DNA from: Flavobacterium soyangense
Lineage (GTDB): Bacteria > Bacteroidota > Bacteroidia > Flavobacteriales > Flavobacteriaceae
Direction: 5' to 3'
Assembly: GCF_015277675.1 (NCBI RefSeq)
Contig: NZ_JADHEC010000027.1
Coordinates: 1 to 50,166 of the forward strand
DNA length: 50,166 bases
Of the stretch, positions 33,187 to 42,012 are shown in pieces. The stretch's first letter is position 1. Each line of letters begins with the position of its first letter. The notes beneath the pieces are model-generated. The model ran no database searches. It worked only from the letters and a program-made list of their open reading frames with translations, and had not been told where the DNA came from. The translations under genes were made by a program, and so were the position numbers.

Positions 33187-33216
33187 CCTTCGCACTAATA
33201 AACTAAGTTTATAGGA

Positions 33217-33630
33217 TTATCTCAATCTGTCCACAGATTTTACAAGATCTTCGTCCTTTTTGATGGCCTTGTTAGCTAAGACTAACAACACGATAGCAAC
33301 AATAGGTAGAAACATCCCAATACCTTTCTCAGAAACAGCCAGTGTTTCTCCAGATACATTTAGCGAACGATATACAAACAAGCCTAATAAAATTAAATTT
33401 AAAATTATATTCAATCTGCCAATAACAAATTGATTTTGTCTTTTTTTATACGAAACAATACTCAACAAAGATAGCGTTGTACTCAACCCGAACACAATAA
33501 CATAGATTTGATTTTGCATAAAAAAGTATGTGGAACCATCAGTCATTGTCCATAACGGAATGAAGAATGGTAAAATTCCTGTTGCCACGAAGGCTAGAAG
33601 TAAATATATGGTTTGAATTCTTTGTAACAT
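33217..33630 (-). CDS. DUF4293 family membrane protein
   Basis: The 137-residue protein begins MLQRIQTIYLLLAFVATGIL, which I recognise as the DUF4293 type of Bacteroidetes. Four hydrophobic segments are visible (about 5-25, 40-60, 70-90, 105-122), and the tail is charged (KAIKKDEDLVKSVDRLR). Function is unknown. The gene commonly lies beside rho in this group, as here (divergent, 180 bp apart). A possible -7 box TATTTTTG is on the minus strand at 33648-33655. Confidence 0.85.
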   Translation of the reverse strand: MLQRIQTIYLLLAFVATGILPFFIPLWTMTDGSTYFFMQNQIYVIVFGLSTTLSLLSIVSYKKRQNQFVIGRLNIILNLILLGLFVYRSLNVSGETLAVSEKGIGMFLPIVAIVLLVLANKAIKKDEDLVKSVDRLR

Positions 33631-33810
33631 TTTCTCAATTTCTTTTACAAAAATATATTTTCTTTTTAATAAATACTATTGTAGATTAAAATTTATTCGT
33701 AATATTGCATAACAAATCCGTAAGTACTTCATTCTTCGGTCAATTCAAAATCAAAAATTTTACTACACACTTTTATAGTATTCCCAAATATTTAAACTCA
33801 CAGAACATTT

Positions 33811-35601
33811 ATGTTTGACATTTCTGCATTAAAAGAAATGAAGCTTTCTGAGCTTCAAGAAATAGCTAAAGCGGCTAAAACAATAAAAATTGCCGGTGTA
33901 AAAAAAGAGGTATTAATTAACCAAATTTTAGAACTTCAGTCGGCAAATACAGATTCAACTTCAGATAATAAAAAGGTTGAAGAAAAAATGGAAGATGACA
34001 AGCCTAAAAGAGCGCGAATTGTAGCTCCGAAAAAAGTGGCTATTCAAAAAAATTCCAATAATTCACTTTTTTCAGAAGAAGAAATCTCTGTGGAACCGAG
34101 CGTTCCTGAGATAGTAAGCGAAACTCCAGTCGAAGTTGTTCCCGAAAAGAAAGTAGGGAAAGTGATTAAATTTAATAAATCAGCCTACGAAAAGAAGGTG
34201 GCGCTGCAAAAAGAAAAAGAAGAAGCAAAAGAAGCTGTTATAGAGAATGAATCTGATTCTGTTACTGAAATTGTTGAAAATACAGAAACTACCGAAAATG
34301 CTGAAGTTAGCGTTCCCGCAAAAAAAATAAATCCAAACCAACTTCACAAGCAAAACCCACACGAGCGAAAACGAACTGACGAAGTAAATCAAAACCCTAA
34401 CGCAAATCCAAATCAAAACGGAAATGGAAATGTGAATCCCAATTTCAAAAGCAAGAAAAACAATTTTAGGGATTCGGATTTTGAATTTGACGGAATTATA
34501 GAAAGTGAAGGCGTTCTGGAAATGATGCCTGATGGTTATGGTTTCCTTCGCTCTTCGGATTATAATTATTTGGCTTCGCCAGATGATATTTATTTATCAA
34601 CTTCACAAATTAGATTATTCGGACTTAAAACCGGAGATACTGTAAAAGGAGTGGTTCGTCCTCCAAAAGAAGGCGAAAAATTCTTTCCGTTAGTTCGGGT
34701 TTTAAAAATCAACGGACACGATCCGCAAGTGGTTCGTGACCGAGTTTCATTCGAACATTTAACTCCTGTTTTTCCATCTGAAAAATTCAAATTAGCCGAA
34801 AGGCAAAGCACTATTTCTACTCGAATTATAGATTTGTTTTCACCAATAGGAAAAGGACAACGTGGAATGATTGTAGCGCAGCCTAAAACGGGTAAAACGA
34901 TGTTATTGAAAGACATTGCAAATGCCATTGCAGCTAATCATCCTGAAGTTTATTTGATCGTTTTATTAATTGATGAACGTCCTGAAGAGGTTACTGATAT
35001 GGTACGAAGCGTTCGTGGCGAAGTAATTGCTTCAACTTTTGACAGAGAACCACAAGAACACGTGAAAATTGCTAATATTGTTCTCGAAAAAGCAAAACGT
35101 TTGGTTGAATGTGGTCATGATGTTGTGATTTTATTGGATTCTATTACGCGTTTAGCAAGAGCTTATAATACTGTACAACCTGCATCTGGTAAGGTATTGA
35201 GTGGTGGTGTTGATGCCAATGCATTACAGAAACCAAAAAGATTCTTTGGAGCGGCCAGAAATGTTGAAAACGGAGGTTCTTTGACTATAATTGCAACAGC
35301 CTTGACAGAAACTGGTTCAAAAATGGATGAAGTTATCTTCGAAGAATTCAAAGGAACTGGAAATATGGAATTGCAGTTGGATAGAAAAATTGCCAACAAA
35401 CGTATTTTCCCTGCAATTGATTTGACTTCATCAAGTACTAGACGTGATGATTTGTTATTGGATCCAAAAACATTGCAAAGAATGTGGATTATGAGAAAAT
35501 ACCTTTCTGACATGAATCCAGTGGAAGCAATGGATTTTATCAATGATCGTTTCAAGAAAACTAAAAATAATGAGGAGTTTTTAATTTCGATGAATGATTA
35601 A
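33811..35601 (+). CDS. rho: Transcription termination factor Rho
   Basis: The 596-residue RNA-dependent ATPase ends transcription. The N-terminal Rho_N/SAP-like domain is [20 protein letters not shown] (about 10-30). A long insert of about 170 residues, charged then Asn/Pro/Gly-rich ([17 protein letters not shown]), follows and is typical of Bacteroidetes Rho. The RNA-binding cold-shock-like domain is [16 protein letters not shown], the Walker A is [11 protein letters not shown] and the Walker [17 protein letters not shown]. The core matches E. coli Rho (419 residues). A strong terminator follows at 35645-35671. Confidence 0.96.
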   Translation: MFDISALKEMKLSELQEIAKAAKTIKIAGVKKEVLINQILELQSANTDSTSDNKKVEEKMEDDKPKRARIVAPKKVAIQKNSNNSLFSEEEISVEPSVPEIVSETPVEVVPEKKVGKVIKFNKSAYEKKVALQKEKEEAKEAVIENESDSVTEIVENTETTENAEVSVPAKKINPNQLHKQNPHERKRTDEVNQNPNANPNQNGNGNVNPNFKSKKNNFRDSDFEFDGIIESEGVLEMMPDGYGFLRSSDYNYLASPDDIYLSTSQIRLFGLKTGDTVKGVVRPPKEGEKFFPLVRVLKINGHDPQVVRDRVSFEHLTPVFPSEKFKLAERQSTISTRIIDLFSPIGKGQRGMIVAQPKTGKTMLLKDIANAIAANHPEVYLIVLLIDERPEEVTDMVRSVRGEVIASTFDREPQEHVKIANIVLEKAKRLVECGHDVVILLDSITRLARAYNTVQPASGKVLSGGVDANALQKPKRFFGAARNVENGGSLTIIATALTETGSKMDEVIFEEFKGTGNMELQLDRKIANKRIFPAIDLTSSSTRRDDLLLDPKTLQRMWIMRKYLSDMNPVEAMDFINDRFKKTKNNEEFLISMND

Positions 35602-35644
35602 GAAGATTTAAAGAGTATTGAATATTTATAAAGAATAAAAAAAT

Positions 35645-35671
35645 TCCTCGAAATAATCGAGGATTTTTTTT
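35645..35671 (+). terminator. Terminator after rho
   Basis: TCCTCGA (35645-35651) and TCGAGGA (35657-35663) form a 7-bp stem with a 5-nt loop, followed by eight T. Confidence 0.88.
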
Positions 35672-35691
35672 GTGGATTTTGAGTCTAAAAT

Positions 35692-36948
35692 CTATTCTAT
35701 TTCTTTCTGTACTCTTTTTTCTTTCTGCTCTATACTTTCTTTACGTTCCAATAAAGCCATATAAAATCCATCAAATCCTGATTCCGAAGCTAATATTTTG
35801 CGATCTTTTATGAAGTTAAATTGTTTTCCAATATCTGTAGTCAAGAATTTTTTAACCTGTTCTTGATTCTCAGAAGGCAAAATAGAACAAGTTGCATAGA
35901 CTAATTTTCCACCTGGTTTTACAATTTTAGAATAGTTTTCCAAAACTTCCGCTTGCACTTTGCGAATATTATCGATGAATTCGGGTTGCAATTTCCATTT
36001 GGCATCTGGATTTCTTTTCAGCACTCCCAAACCGCTACAAGGTGCGTCAATCAAAACCCTGTCGGCTTTTTCATGCAGTTTTTTGATGACTTTTGTCGTA
36101 TCAATAATGCGATATTCAATATTAAAAGCACCGTCTCTTTTGGCACGCAATTTCAATTGCTTCAATTTACTTTCGTACAAATCCATTGCTATTAATTGTC
36201 CTTTGTTTTCCATCAAAGCGGCAATATGCAAGGTTTTTCCACCAGCGCCGGCACAAGTGTCAACAATGCGCATTCCTGGTTTTACATCTAGGAAAGCGGC
36301 AACCAATTGAGAATTTGCATCCTGAACTTCAAAAAATCCTTGTTTGAAGGCATCGGTCAAGAAGACATTGGCTCTTTCTTTTAGTACCAAGGCATCAGGT
36401 TGATCTTTCAGGTATTCGGTTTCAATGTTCAAGTCCATTAAGATGGCTCTTAATTGTTCCTTAGTTGTTTTTAAAGTATTGGTTCTAAGAATAACTTTGG
36501 CTGGTTGGTTTTGCGCTGCAATTTCAGTTGCCCATACTTTTTCGCCTAATTCTTTTACTCCTAATTCGTCCATCCAATCCGGAATAGATTCTTTTAATGC
36601 CCTTACTTTTGAAAGTTCGTCAAAACGTCCTTTTATTTTTCTTTCGGGAGTTCCTTCCAATTGGCGCCAATCGGGGATAGGGTATCCTCTTAAAACTGCC
36701 CAAACCGAAAACATTCTCCAAAGATTATCTCTGTCAAATGGTTCTTTTACTTCGGCTATTTCTGCGTATAATCTTTTCCAACGAACGATTTCGTATATGG
36801 TTTCTGCTACGAATTTTCTATCGGAGCTTCCCCAACGTTTGTCTTTTTTTAAGGATCTTGCTACAACTTTATCGGCATATTCTCCTTCGTTGAAGATGGC
36901 GTTTAAAGCATCAATGGTTGTGTAAACTAAATTTCTGTGTAATCTCAT
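35692..36948 (-). CDS. rsmB: 16S rRNA (cytosine-C5)-methyltransferase, RsmB/NOP-type
   Basis: The 418-residue protein has an N-terminal NusB-like helical part (SLKKDKRWGSSDRKFVAETIYEIVRWKRL) and a C-terminal SAM methyltransferase. Its motifs are VDTCAGAGGKTLHIA (motif I), the catalytic-region VLIDAPCSGLGVLKRNPDAK (motif IV Cys) and LVYATCSILPSEN (motif VI Cys). RsmB methylates C967 of E. coli 16S rRNA. Substrate equivalence is assumed from family resemblance, and RsmF-like enzymes are an alternative. A TACCTTTG -7 box at 36966-36973 gives a leader of about 12 nt. Confidence 0.88.
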   Translation of the reverse strand: MRLHRNLVYTTIDALNAIFNEGEYADKVVARSLKKDKRWGSSDRKFVAETIYEIVRWKRLYAEIAEVKEPFDRDNLWRMFSVWAVLRGYPIPDWRQLEGTPERKIKGRFDELSKVRALKESIPDWMDELGVKELGEKVWATEIAAQNQPAKVILRTNTLKTTKEQLRAILMDLNIETEYLKDQPDALVLKERANVFLTDAFKQGFFEVQDANSQLVAAFLDVKPGMRIVDTCAGAGGKTLHIAALMENKGQLIAMDLYESKLKQLKLRAKRDGAFNIEYRIIDTTKVIKKLHEKADRVLIDAPCSGLGVLKRNPDAKWKLQPEFIDNIRKVQAEVLENYSKIVKPGGKLVYATCSILPSENQEQVKKFLTTDIGKQFNFIKDRKILASESGFDGFYMALLERKESIEQKEKRVQKEIE

Positions 36949-36965
36949 TTTAAATAATTGAGGTG

Positions 36966-36973
36966 CAAAGGTA
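36966..36973 (-). promoter_or_regulatory. -7 element of the rsmB-type gene
   Basis: The minus strand reads TACCTTTG, an exact TAnnTTTG match, 17 bases before ATG 36948. No -33 TTG is seen. Confidence 0.55.
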
Positions 36974-37010
36974 CTACTAAATGATTGAAAGTTGAATTTT
37001 TAATTTTGGC

Positions 37011-37044
37011 ATAAAAAAACACTGTTTTGGCACAGTGTTTTTTT
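37011..37044. terminator. Bidirectional terminator downstream of kup
   Basis: AAACACTGT (37017-37025) and ACAGTGTTT (37032-37040) form a 9-bp stem, with seven A before and a T-run after. It lies just after the kup stop (minus strand) and before the rsmB-type promoter. Confidence 0.85.
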
Positions 37045-37065
37045 GTCTCTATCTAAAGATAAACT

Positions 37066-39027
37066 TTATTGAATTCTGGTTAAACCAATGTTTTCAGGAG
37101 CATGAAGTACCATTGGGAATTTTTCCACTTTTACGGAGCTACTGTCTAAACCAAACGCACTTTCTTCAGAAAGACTTAATTTCTTGATAAAGAAGTAAGA
37201 GTTCATAATTATTTTTTCGAAGAAAGTTAAATCACTATCATTTGATAAATATTTTTCGGATAAGACAAATTTGAAATCACCGATAATATTATTTTTATTT
37301 AAGGATTCATATCTACTGGTAACATCCACCTCACCTTTTTTAACCATATCTGTGATTACTTCTTTAAACATCAGGTTTATTTTTGTAGGCTCCCTAAAAC
37401 CTAAATTAAAGTCGACTCTGAATATGGTGTCTTTAGCAATTTCAGAAACTTTATATTCGGTTTTATAAGGTATATTTAAAATATTAACGTGGATAAACCA
37501 ATAGATATCAGCTCGTTTTGGTCTTTTTCGTAAAATGGAGTACATTACTTTTTCCTCAATTTCATCAATTCTGCCCGCATTAGTCATATAAATTAAATGG
37601 GTAGCATATTTTGGTATCGATAAATCATCACTTAATTCGACCAATACTTTTTTATAATCATCTAATTTTACAATCTGAGTGTAGCTCTTGTTAATTTTCT
37701 TAGCAAAATACCAAATAGTCATAATAGAAATAAGAATAGAGGCAATAATTAATGTTACATAACCACCTTCGGCAAATTTTGTAATATTAGCGATAAGGAA
37801 ACCAAATTCTATTGTTAAATATATTGTTATTATTGGCACCATAAAATACACTTTTACTCTTTTTAAAATCATATAATAATTGAGTAATATCGTGGTCATT
37901 ATCATACACAATATAATGGCTAATCCATAAGCGTGTTCCATATTGCTTGATTTTTCGAAGTGTAACACAACGCCAACACATCCAAAAAACAATAGCCAGT
38001 TTATTGACGGAATATACAATTGTCCTTTTAATTCTGAAGGATATTTTATTTTTACTTTTGGCCAAAAATTCAATCGCATTGCTTCATTTATCAGTGTAAA
38101 GGAACCACTTATGAGTGCTTGTGATGCAATTACTGCTGCAAGGGTTGCCACTATAATTCCAAAAGGTTGAAACCAATCTGCCATTATTAAATAGAATGGA
38201 TTTCCATTTTCGCCTCCTAAACCATCCAAGGTAAGTCCTTCATGGTGAATCAAATAAGCTCCTTGCCCAAAGTAGTTTAAAACCAAAGTGGTTTTTACGA
38301 AAATCCAACTGATCCTGATGTTTTTTCGTCCACAATGCCCCATATCCGAATATAATGCTTCGGCTCCAGTTGTACAAAGGAAAACAAATCCCAATACATA
38401 AAAACCTTCAGGATGAATTGTTAATAAATTATAGGCGTAATAAGGATTAAAAGCCTTAAGGACTTCAGGATGCTTTGTTATTTGCAATAAACCCAAAATG
38501 CCAAGCATACAAAACCAAAGAAGCATCATCGGAGCAAAAAAACGACCTACTAATTTAGAACCAAATTGCTGTATGGTAAACAATACAAATAAAATACCAA
38601 TGACAATTGGAACCGTATTAATCTCTGGATAAAAAGTTTTAATTCCTTCAACAGCTGATGAGACAGAGATGGGCGGAGTAATTATTCCGTCAGCAAGCAA
38701 GGCGCTTCCTCCAATAATTGCCGGTATAATTAACCATTGTATTTTAGTCTTTTTGACTAATGCATATAATGCAAAAATCCCTCCTTCACCATGATTATCG
38801 GCACTTAAAGTGATGAGAACATATTTTATGGTGGTTTGTAATGTAAGTGTCCAGAAAACGGCTGAAATACCACCTAAAACGATATCTGCATTTATGACAT
38901 GTGAACCAATTATGGCTTTCATTACATATAATGGTGAGGTTCCAATATCACCGTAAATTATTCCCAATGAAATTAATAAACCTCCTAATGTTAACTTACT
39001 GTGTAAGTCCTTATGCGAAATGCTCAT
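37066..39027 (-). CDS. kup: Kup-type potassium uptake permease
   Basis: This 653-residue K+/H+ symporter has about 12 transmembrane helices. The family block LGGLLISLGIIYGDIGTSPL is at residues 14-33. NHGEGGIFALYALV and ADGIITPPISVSSAVEGIK are also characteristic. The last 200 residues form the soluble C-terminal domain. Kup works at low potassium or low pH. The K+ channel at 13790-14500 is not linked to it. A TAGATTTG -7 box at 39051-39058 precedes it, and a terminator at 37011-37044 follows. Confidence 0.95.
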   Translation of the reverse strand: MSISHKDLHSKLTLGGLLISLGIIYGDIGTSPLYVMKAIIGSHVINADIVLGGISAVFWTLTLQTTIKYVLITLSADNHGEGGIFALYALVKKTKIQWLIIPAIIGGSALLADGIITPPISVSSAVEGIKTFYPEINTVPIVIGILFVLFTIQQFGSKLVGRFFAPMMLLWFCMLGILGLLQITKHPEVLKAFNPYYAYNLLTIHPEGFYVLGFVFLCTTGAEALYSDMGHCGRKNIRISWIFVKTTLVLNYFGQGAYLIHHEGLTLDGLGGENGNPFYLIMADWFQPFGIIVATLAAVIASQALISGSFTLINEAMRLNFWPKVKIKYPSELKGQLYIPSINWLLFFGCVGVVLHFEKSSNMEHAYGLAIILCMIMTTILLNYYMILKRVKVYFMVPIITIYLTIEFGFLIANITKFAEGGYVTLIIASILISIMTIWYFAKKINKSYTQIVKLDDYKKVLVELSDDLSIPKYATHLIYMTNAGRIDEIEEKVMYSILRKRPKRADIYWFIHVNILNIPYKTEYKVSEIAKDTIFRVDFNLGFREPTKINLMFKEVITDMVKKGEVDVTSRYESLNKNNIIGDFKFVLSEKYLSNDSDLTFFEKIIMNSYFFIKKLSLSEESAFGLDSSSVKVEKFPMVLHAPENIGLTRIQ

Positions 39028-39050
39028 GTATATTTATATAAAAAACTTGG

Positions 39051-39058
39051 CAAATCTA
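39051..39058 (-). promoter_or_regulatory. -7 element of kup
   Basis: The minus strand reads TAGATTTG (TAnnTTTG). It lies 23 bases before the ATG at 39027, without a clear -33 partner. Confidence 0.5.
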
Positions 39059-39105
39059 CTGTTTTTAAATATATTATTGATTGTTATGTAAAAATAAATA
39101 TAAAA

Positions 39106-39132
39106 AAAACACGGCTGATTGAACCGTGTTTT
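39106..39132 (-). terminator. Terminator of the repeat-protein gene
   Basis: AAAACACGG (39106-39114) and CCGTGTTTT (39124-39132) form a 9-bp stem; on the minus strand it runs into a long T-rich stretch. It follows the stop at 39154. Confidence 0.82.
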
Positions 39133-39153
39133 AATATTGGTTTTTTAAAAGTG

Positions 39154-40275
39154 TTATGATCTTCTATTGCCATTGCCTCTTGAAGAATTGTTATTGTCTC
39201 CTGAAGATGGATTTCTTGATTGAGTATTTTCTTTTGGAGATTCATTTCTTTGTGGTGCTGATGCTCTTGGAGTCTCAGTTCTGTTTTGGGAATAGTCTCT
39301 TTGTGAATCGTTTCTTTGCGGAGTATTTGCTCTTGGAGTCTCAGTTCTGTTTTGGGAATAATCTCTTTGTGAATCGTTTCTTTGCGGAGCATTTGCTCTT
39401 GGATATTCAGTTCTGTTTTGGGAATAATCTCTTTGTGAATCGTTTCTTTGCGGAGCATTTGCTCTTGGATATTCAGTTCTGTTGTTAGAATATCCAACGT
39501 CATTTCTAGAGCCAACATTTCTTGTGTTTCTTATTTGGTCTAATTCATAACGATTGTTTACCTGAGAATTTCTTCTTGAAAATGAATATTCAGGATATTG
39601 CCTTTCATAGCCATTAGAACGTCTTGAATTGTATATGTTTGCTGCATAATTACAACTTCTGTAATTTACATAATTGTAGTGATTATAAGTATAATTATTT
39701 AGACAATTATTGACATTATATCTGTATCTAAATACTGGGAATGGATTCCAGGCATAATAAAAACTTGGATAATAATTCCATGACCAAGCGGAATAATACG
39801 GACGATAATTTGATATCCAAAATGAGGCATAAATAAGTGGTGTGTAATAATATTCAGGTTCGTAAATATAATTTTGACCATACAAATAAGTGTTGCCAAC
39901 TACTTGTATACGAACATTATTTCCCCAGTCTTTTTCCACTTCAATGGTGGCAACATCTTGATATAAGTCACAATCAAGAACAGATTGTATAATGATTACG
40001 TGTGTACGATTTTCCACGCATTCTATAACGCGTAGATAATCTACCTGATCATCATTATTCAAATCTAAATTTGATATTTGTAATTTTGGATCATTCAATC
40101 GTCTTTCAAAATCCCTAAGATTTTTTGAGTCTCCAAAGATAGAAGCAACAACTCTTAAATCTAAATTATCACTTATTTCAGAATTTAATGCTTGAACTGT
40201 AGTTCTGTTTTGCCCTTGCATTTGTGTTGCAAATACCGAAGTTATCATAGCAAATACTAGTAATTGAGTTTTCAT
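39154..40275 (-). CDS. Exported Tyr/Asn-rich protein with 22-residue tandem repeats
   Basis: This protein of 373 residues starts at ATG 40275 with the signal peptide MKTQLLVFAMITSVFATQMQ. An upstream ATG (40305) would put ten polar residues before it. The first third is folded-looking (LDLRVVASIFGDSKNLRDF, DYLRVIECVENRTHVIIIQS). The middle is very rich in Tyr, Trp and Asn (PYYSAWSWNYYPSFYYAWNP). The last third has about 3.7 copies of a 22-residue repeat beginning NRTEYPRANAPQRNDSQRDY. I do not recognise the family. It lies downstream of the ECF sigma operon on the same strand and could be part of its envelope response. The extracytoplasmic location is inferred from the signal peptide. Confidence 0.8.
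   Translation of the reverse strand: MKTQLLVFAMITSVFATQMQGQNRTTVQALNSEISDNLDLRVVASIFGDSKNLRDFERRLNDPKLQISNLDLNNDDQVDYLRVIECVENRTHVIIIQSVLDCDLYQDVATIEVEKDWGNNVRIQVVGNTYLYGQNYIYEPEYYYTPLIYASFWISNYRPYYSAWSWNYYPSFYYAWNPFPVFRYRYNVNNCLNNYTYNHYNYVNYRSCNYAANIYNSRRSNGYERQYPEYSFSRRNSQVNNRYELDQIRNTRNVGSRNDVGYSNNRTEYPRANAPQRNDSQRDYSQNRTEYPRANAPQRNDSQRDYSQNRTETPRANTPQRNDSQRDYSQNRTETPRASAPQRNESPKENTQSRNPSSGDNNNSSRGNGNRRS
39240..39481. repeat. 66-bp in-frame tandem repeats
   Basis: Three nearly identical 66-bp units (39284-39349, 39350-39415, 39416-39481) and one diverged partial unit (39240-39283) encode the 22-residue repeat. Because 66 is a multiple of three, overlapping frames on both strands also stay open, which creates false reading frames here. 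Confidence 0.9.
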
Positions 40276-40502
40276 ATTTAATAAGATTAAATTATTTGAT
40301 TTCAATTATCCAATTACTGTGCCAATAAATTATTTTGGTAAATATCAATCTTTAAAATAAATTACAAATATCTTTAATACAGACAATTAGATTATTTTTA
40401 TTTTTATAAAAATAAAATGATTTGGATTGTTTTAAATAAAAAATCCAAGAAATAGATTGGACTATTTCTTGGTTTGTAGTTTTATTGTGAGAATCTATGA
40501 GA

Positions 40503-40955
40503 CTATCTTCTTAGACCTTTGTCTCGATATTGTTGTAGCAATTTTCTATTAAAATCGTCTTCGGCCTTTTTCAATTTTATAATTTTTACTGGAGATAAAA
40601 TTCCTTTTAGGCTAGCAATAAATTTTTTCCTGATTTGGTACAATTCATCTTCGTTACTTTCCATTTGAGCAAGCAGGGCAGAAGCTTCTTTATCACTCAT
40701 TTTGTCTAAATCATCATCCATTCTATCCTTGAAGGCTCTCATTTTTTGATGTCTTAACTCAAACTGCTTGTCATCAAAAGCATTGTAAATTGGCCAAAAT
40801 TTAACAGCTTCATCTGGTGTCAATGATAATTCATTAGTAATAAAACCCACTTTTAACGCTTTGATTTGTTCTTTTTTTTCTCCCATAGGCGGTTGAGCAA
40901 AGGAATGAATCGAAAGTAACAGTATAATAATAAGTAGTAGTTTGTTTGTTTTCAT
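40503..40955 (-). CDS. Exported Spy/CpxP-like protein of the ECF sigma operon
   Basis: The 150-residue product has a signal peptide (MKTNKLLLIIILLLSIHSFA, then QPP). A charged helical domain follows, with LSLTPDEAVKFWPIYNAFDD and a conserved-looking KKFIASLKGILSPVKIIKLKKAEDDFNRKLL. The LTPDEA..FWPIY motif recalls the LTxxQ-type periplasmic sensors (Spy/CpxP). It follows the putative anti-sigma gene by 6 bp and the sigma gene in the same operon, so a sensing role for envelope stress is plausible but unproven. Confidence 0.78.
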   Translation of the reverse strand: MKTNKLLLIIILLLSIHSFAQPPMGEKKEQIKALKVGFITNELSLTPDEAVKFWPIYNAFDDKQFELRHQKMRAFKDRMDDDLDKMSDKEASALLAQMESNEDELYQIRKKFIASLKGILSPVKIIKLKKAEDDFNRKLLQQYRDKGLRR

Positions 40956-40961
40956 TTTGTT

Positions 40962-41375
40962 TTAATTTAATATATATTGCTCTAAATTTTTGTTAGTTGA
41001 AAGTTCATTTTCAATAGTTTTTTCTTCAATGTTGAAGTCAATATTCATTTTTTGAATATCTTTTTCGTCAAGAAGGTTAACTATATCTTCATCAGAAACA
41101 GTAGAATGATAAGTAATATAATTTTCTAATGTTACATCATCAATTTCTGCCGAATTACTGTAAAAATAATTATATACCGGAATAGTTAATGCCATAATCA
41201 CAATAGCGGCAGCGGTATATAACCAAGTTTTTTTCCTGGCAAAAAGCGAAATTATCTTTGGCTCTTTTTTAGGTAATTGTTGCATCATTTTTGCAGAAAA
41301 ATCCTCAAAGTAATTCTCCGGAGTTGTAAATCCAGTTTTAATTTTTGGTTCGTTTTCTAGTTTAAATGTTTTCAT
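40962..41375 (-). CDS. Putative anti-sigma factor, single-pass membrane protein
   Basis: This 137-residue protein has an N-terminal cytosolic part (FTTPENYFEDFSAKMMQQLP), a basic stop (ARKKTW) and one transmembrane helix (about residues 50-70, LYTAAAIVIMALTIPVYNYF). A periplasmic acidic tail follows. This is the usual layout of the small membrane anti-sigma factors encoded next to flavobacterial ECF sigma genes. No zinc-binding HxxxCxxC is present. It lies 33 bp after the sigma gene. Confidence 0.7.
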   Translation of the reverse strand: MKTFKLENEPKIKTGFTTPENYFEDFSAKMMQQLPKKEPKIISLFARKKTWLYTAAAIVIMALTIPVYNYFYSNSAEIDDVTLENYITYHSTVSDEDIVNLLDEKDIQKMNIDFNIEEKTIENELSTNKNLEQYILN

Positions 41376-41408
41376 GATATTTATTGGACTTAATTGAAGT
41401 CAAAAGGT

Positions 41409-41951
41409 TTAATTTGTAGTAACAAAGGCTTCTATTTTTTTTACGGCATGATGATAAGATGCTTTTAAAGCTCCTACTGATGTTCCTAATATTTTTGATA
41501 TTTCTTCGTATTTCAGTTCTTCAAAATATTTCATTTTAAATATTAATTGTTGCTTTTCAGGTAATAGCACAATTGCTTTTTGCAATTTTACTTGAATTTC
41601 GTTTCCATCAAAATAGACGTCAGCTTTAAGATTATCGATAGTTTTGTTTTGTAATGTTTCTGATGAAATTCCATTTTTTTTTGCTTTTTGACTTAAAAAG
41701 GTCAAAGCCTCATTGGTGGCAATTCGATACATCCACGAAAATAGTTTGCTTTCCCCTTTAAATTTATTCAAATATTGAAACACTTTCACGAAAGTGTTTT
41801 GCAAAACATCATCAGCATCATCATGGTCAATAACAATATTTCTTATGTGATTATATAAGGGTTTTTGATATTCTTTCAAGAGTTTTTCAAACGCAAGGTT
41901 TTGAGTCTTCGGGTTTAATAATTCCTGGATAAATTCCTTTTCTTCTTGCAA
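41409..41951 (-). CDS. ECF-type RNA polymerase sigma factor
   Basis: The 180-residue sigma-70 family protein has region 2 (LYNHIRNIVIDHDDADDVLQ, KGESKLFSWMYRIATNEALTF) and region 4 (LPEKQQLIFKMKYFEELKYE, ISKILGTSVGALKASYHHAV). The start is a TTG (41951) before QEEKEFIQELLNPKTQN. No ATG fits the conserved N-terminus. TAGCTTTG on the minus strand (41949-41956) matches a -7 box but overlaps this start. The box may therefore be fortuitous, or the true start may be elsewhere. The gene heads an operon with the anti-sigma and Spy-like genes. Confidence 0.9.
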   Translation of the reverse strand: MQEEKEFIQELLNPKTQNLAFEKLLKEYQKPLYNHIRNIVIDHDDADDVLQNTFVKVFQYLNKFKGESKLFSWMYRIATNEALTFLSQKAKKNGISSETLQNKTIDNLKADVYFDGNEIQVKLQKAIVLLPEKQQLIFKMKYFEELKYEEISKILGTSVGALKASYHHAVKKIEAFVTTN

Positions 41952-42012
41952 AGCTATAATTTATAAGTTTAGAATGGAATTTATCAAATAGGTTTAATCA
42001 CAATTAAAAATA

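Noticed and set aside
32935..33195. 86-codon minus-strand frame containing CHCEERSNL
   Set aside because: It is made of the antisense of the phosphoesterase gene plus the 24-bp repeat and has no conserved features.
39240..39481. CRISPR-like tandem repeats
   Set aside because: The 66-bp units are contiguous and in frame within a coding sequence, with no unique spacers.
39084..39518. 144-codon minus-strand frame rich in Glu/Leu/Lys repeats
   Set aside because: It is the shifted frame of the 66-bp tandem repeats inside the exported repeat protein; all frames stay open there because the unit is a multiple of three.
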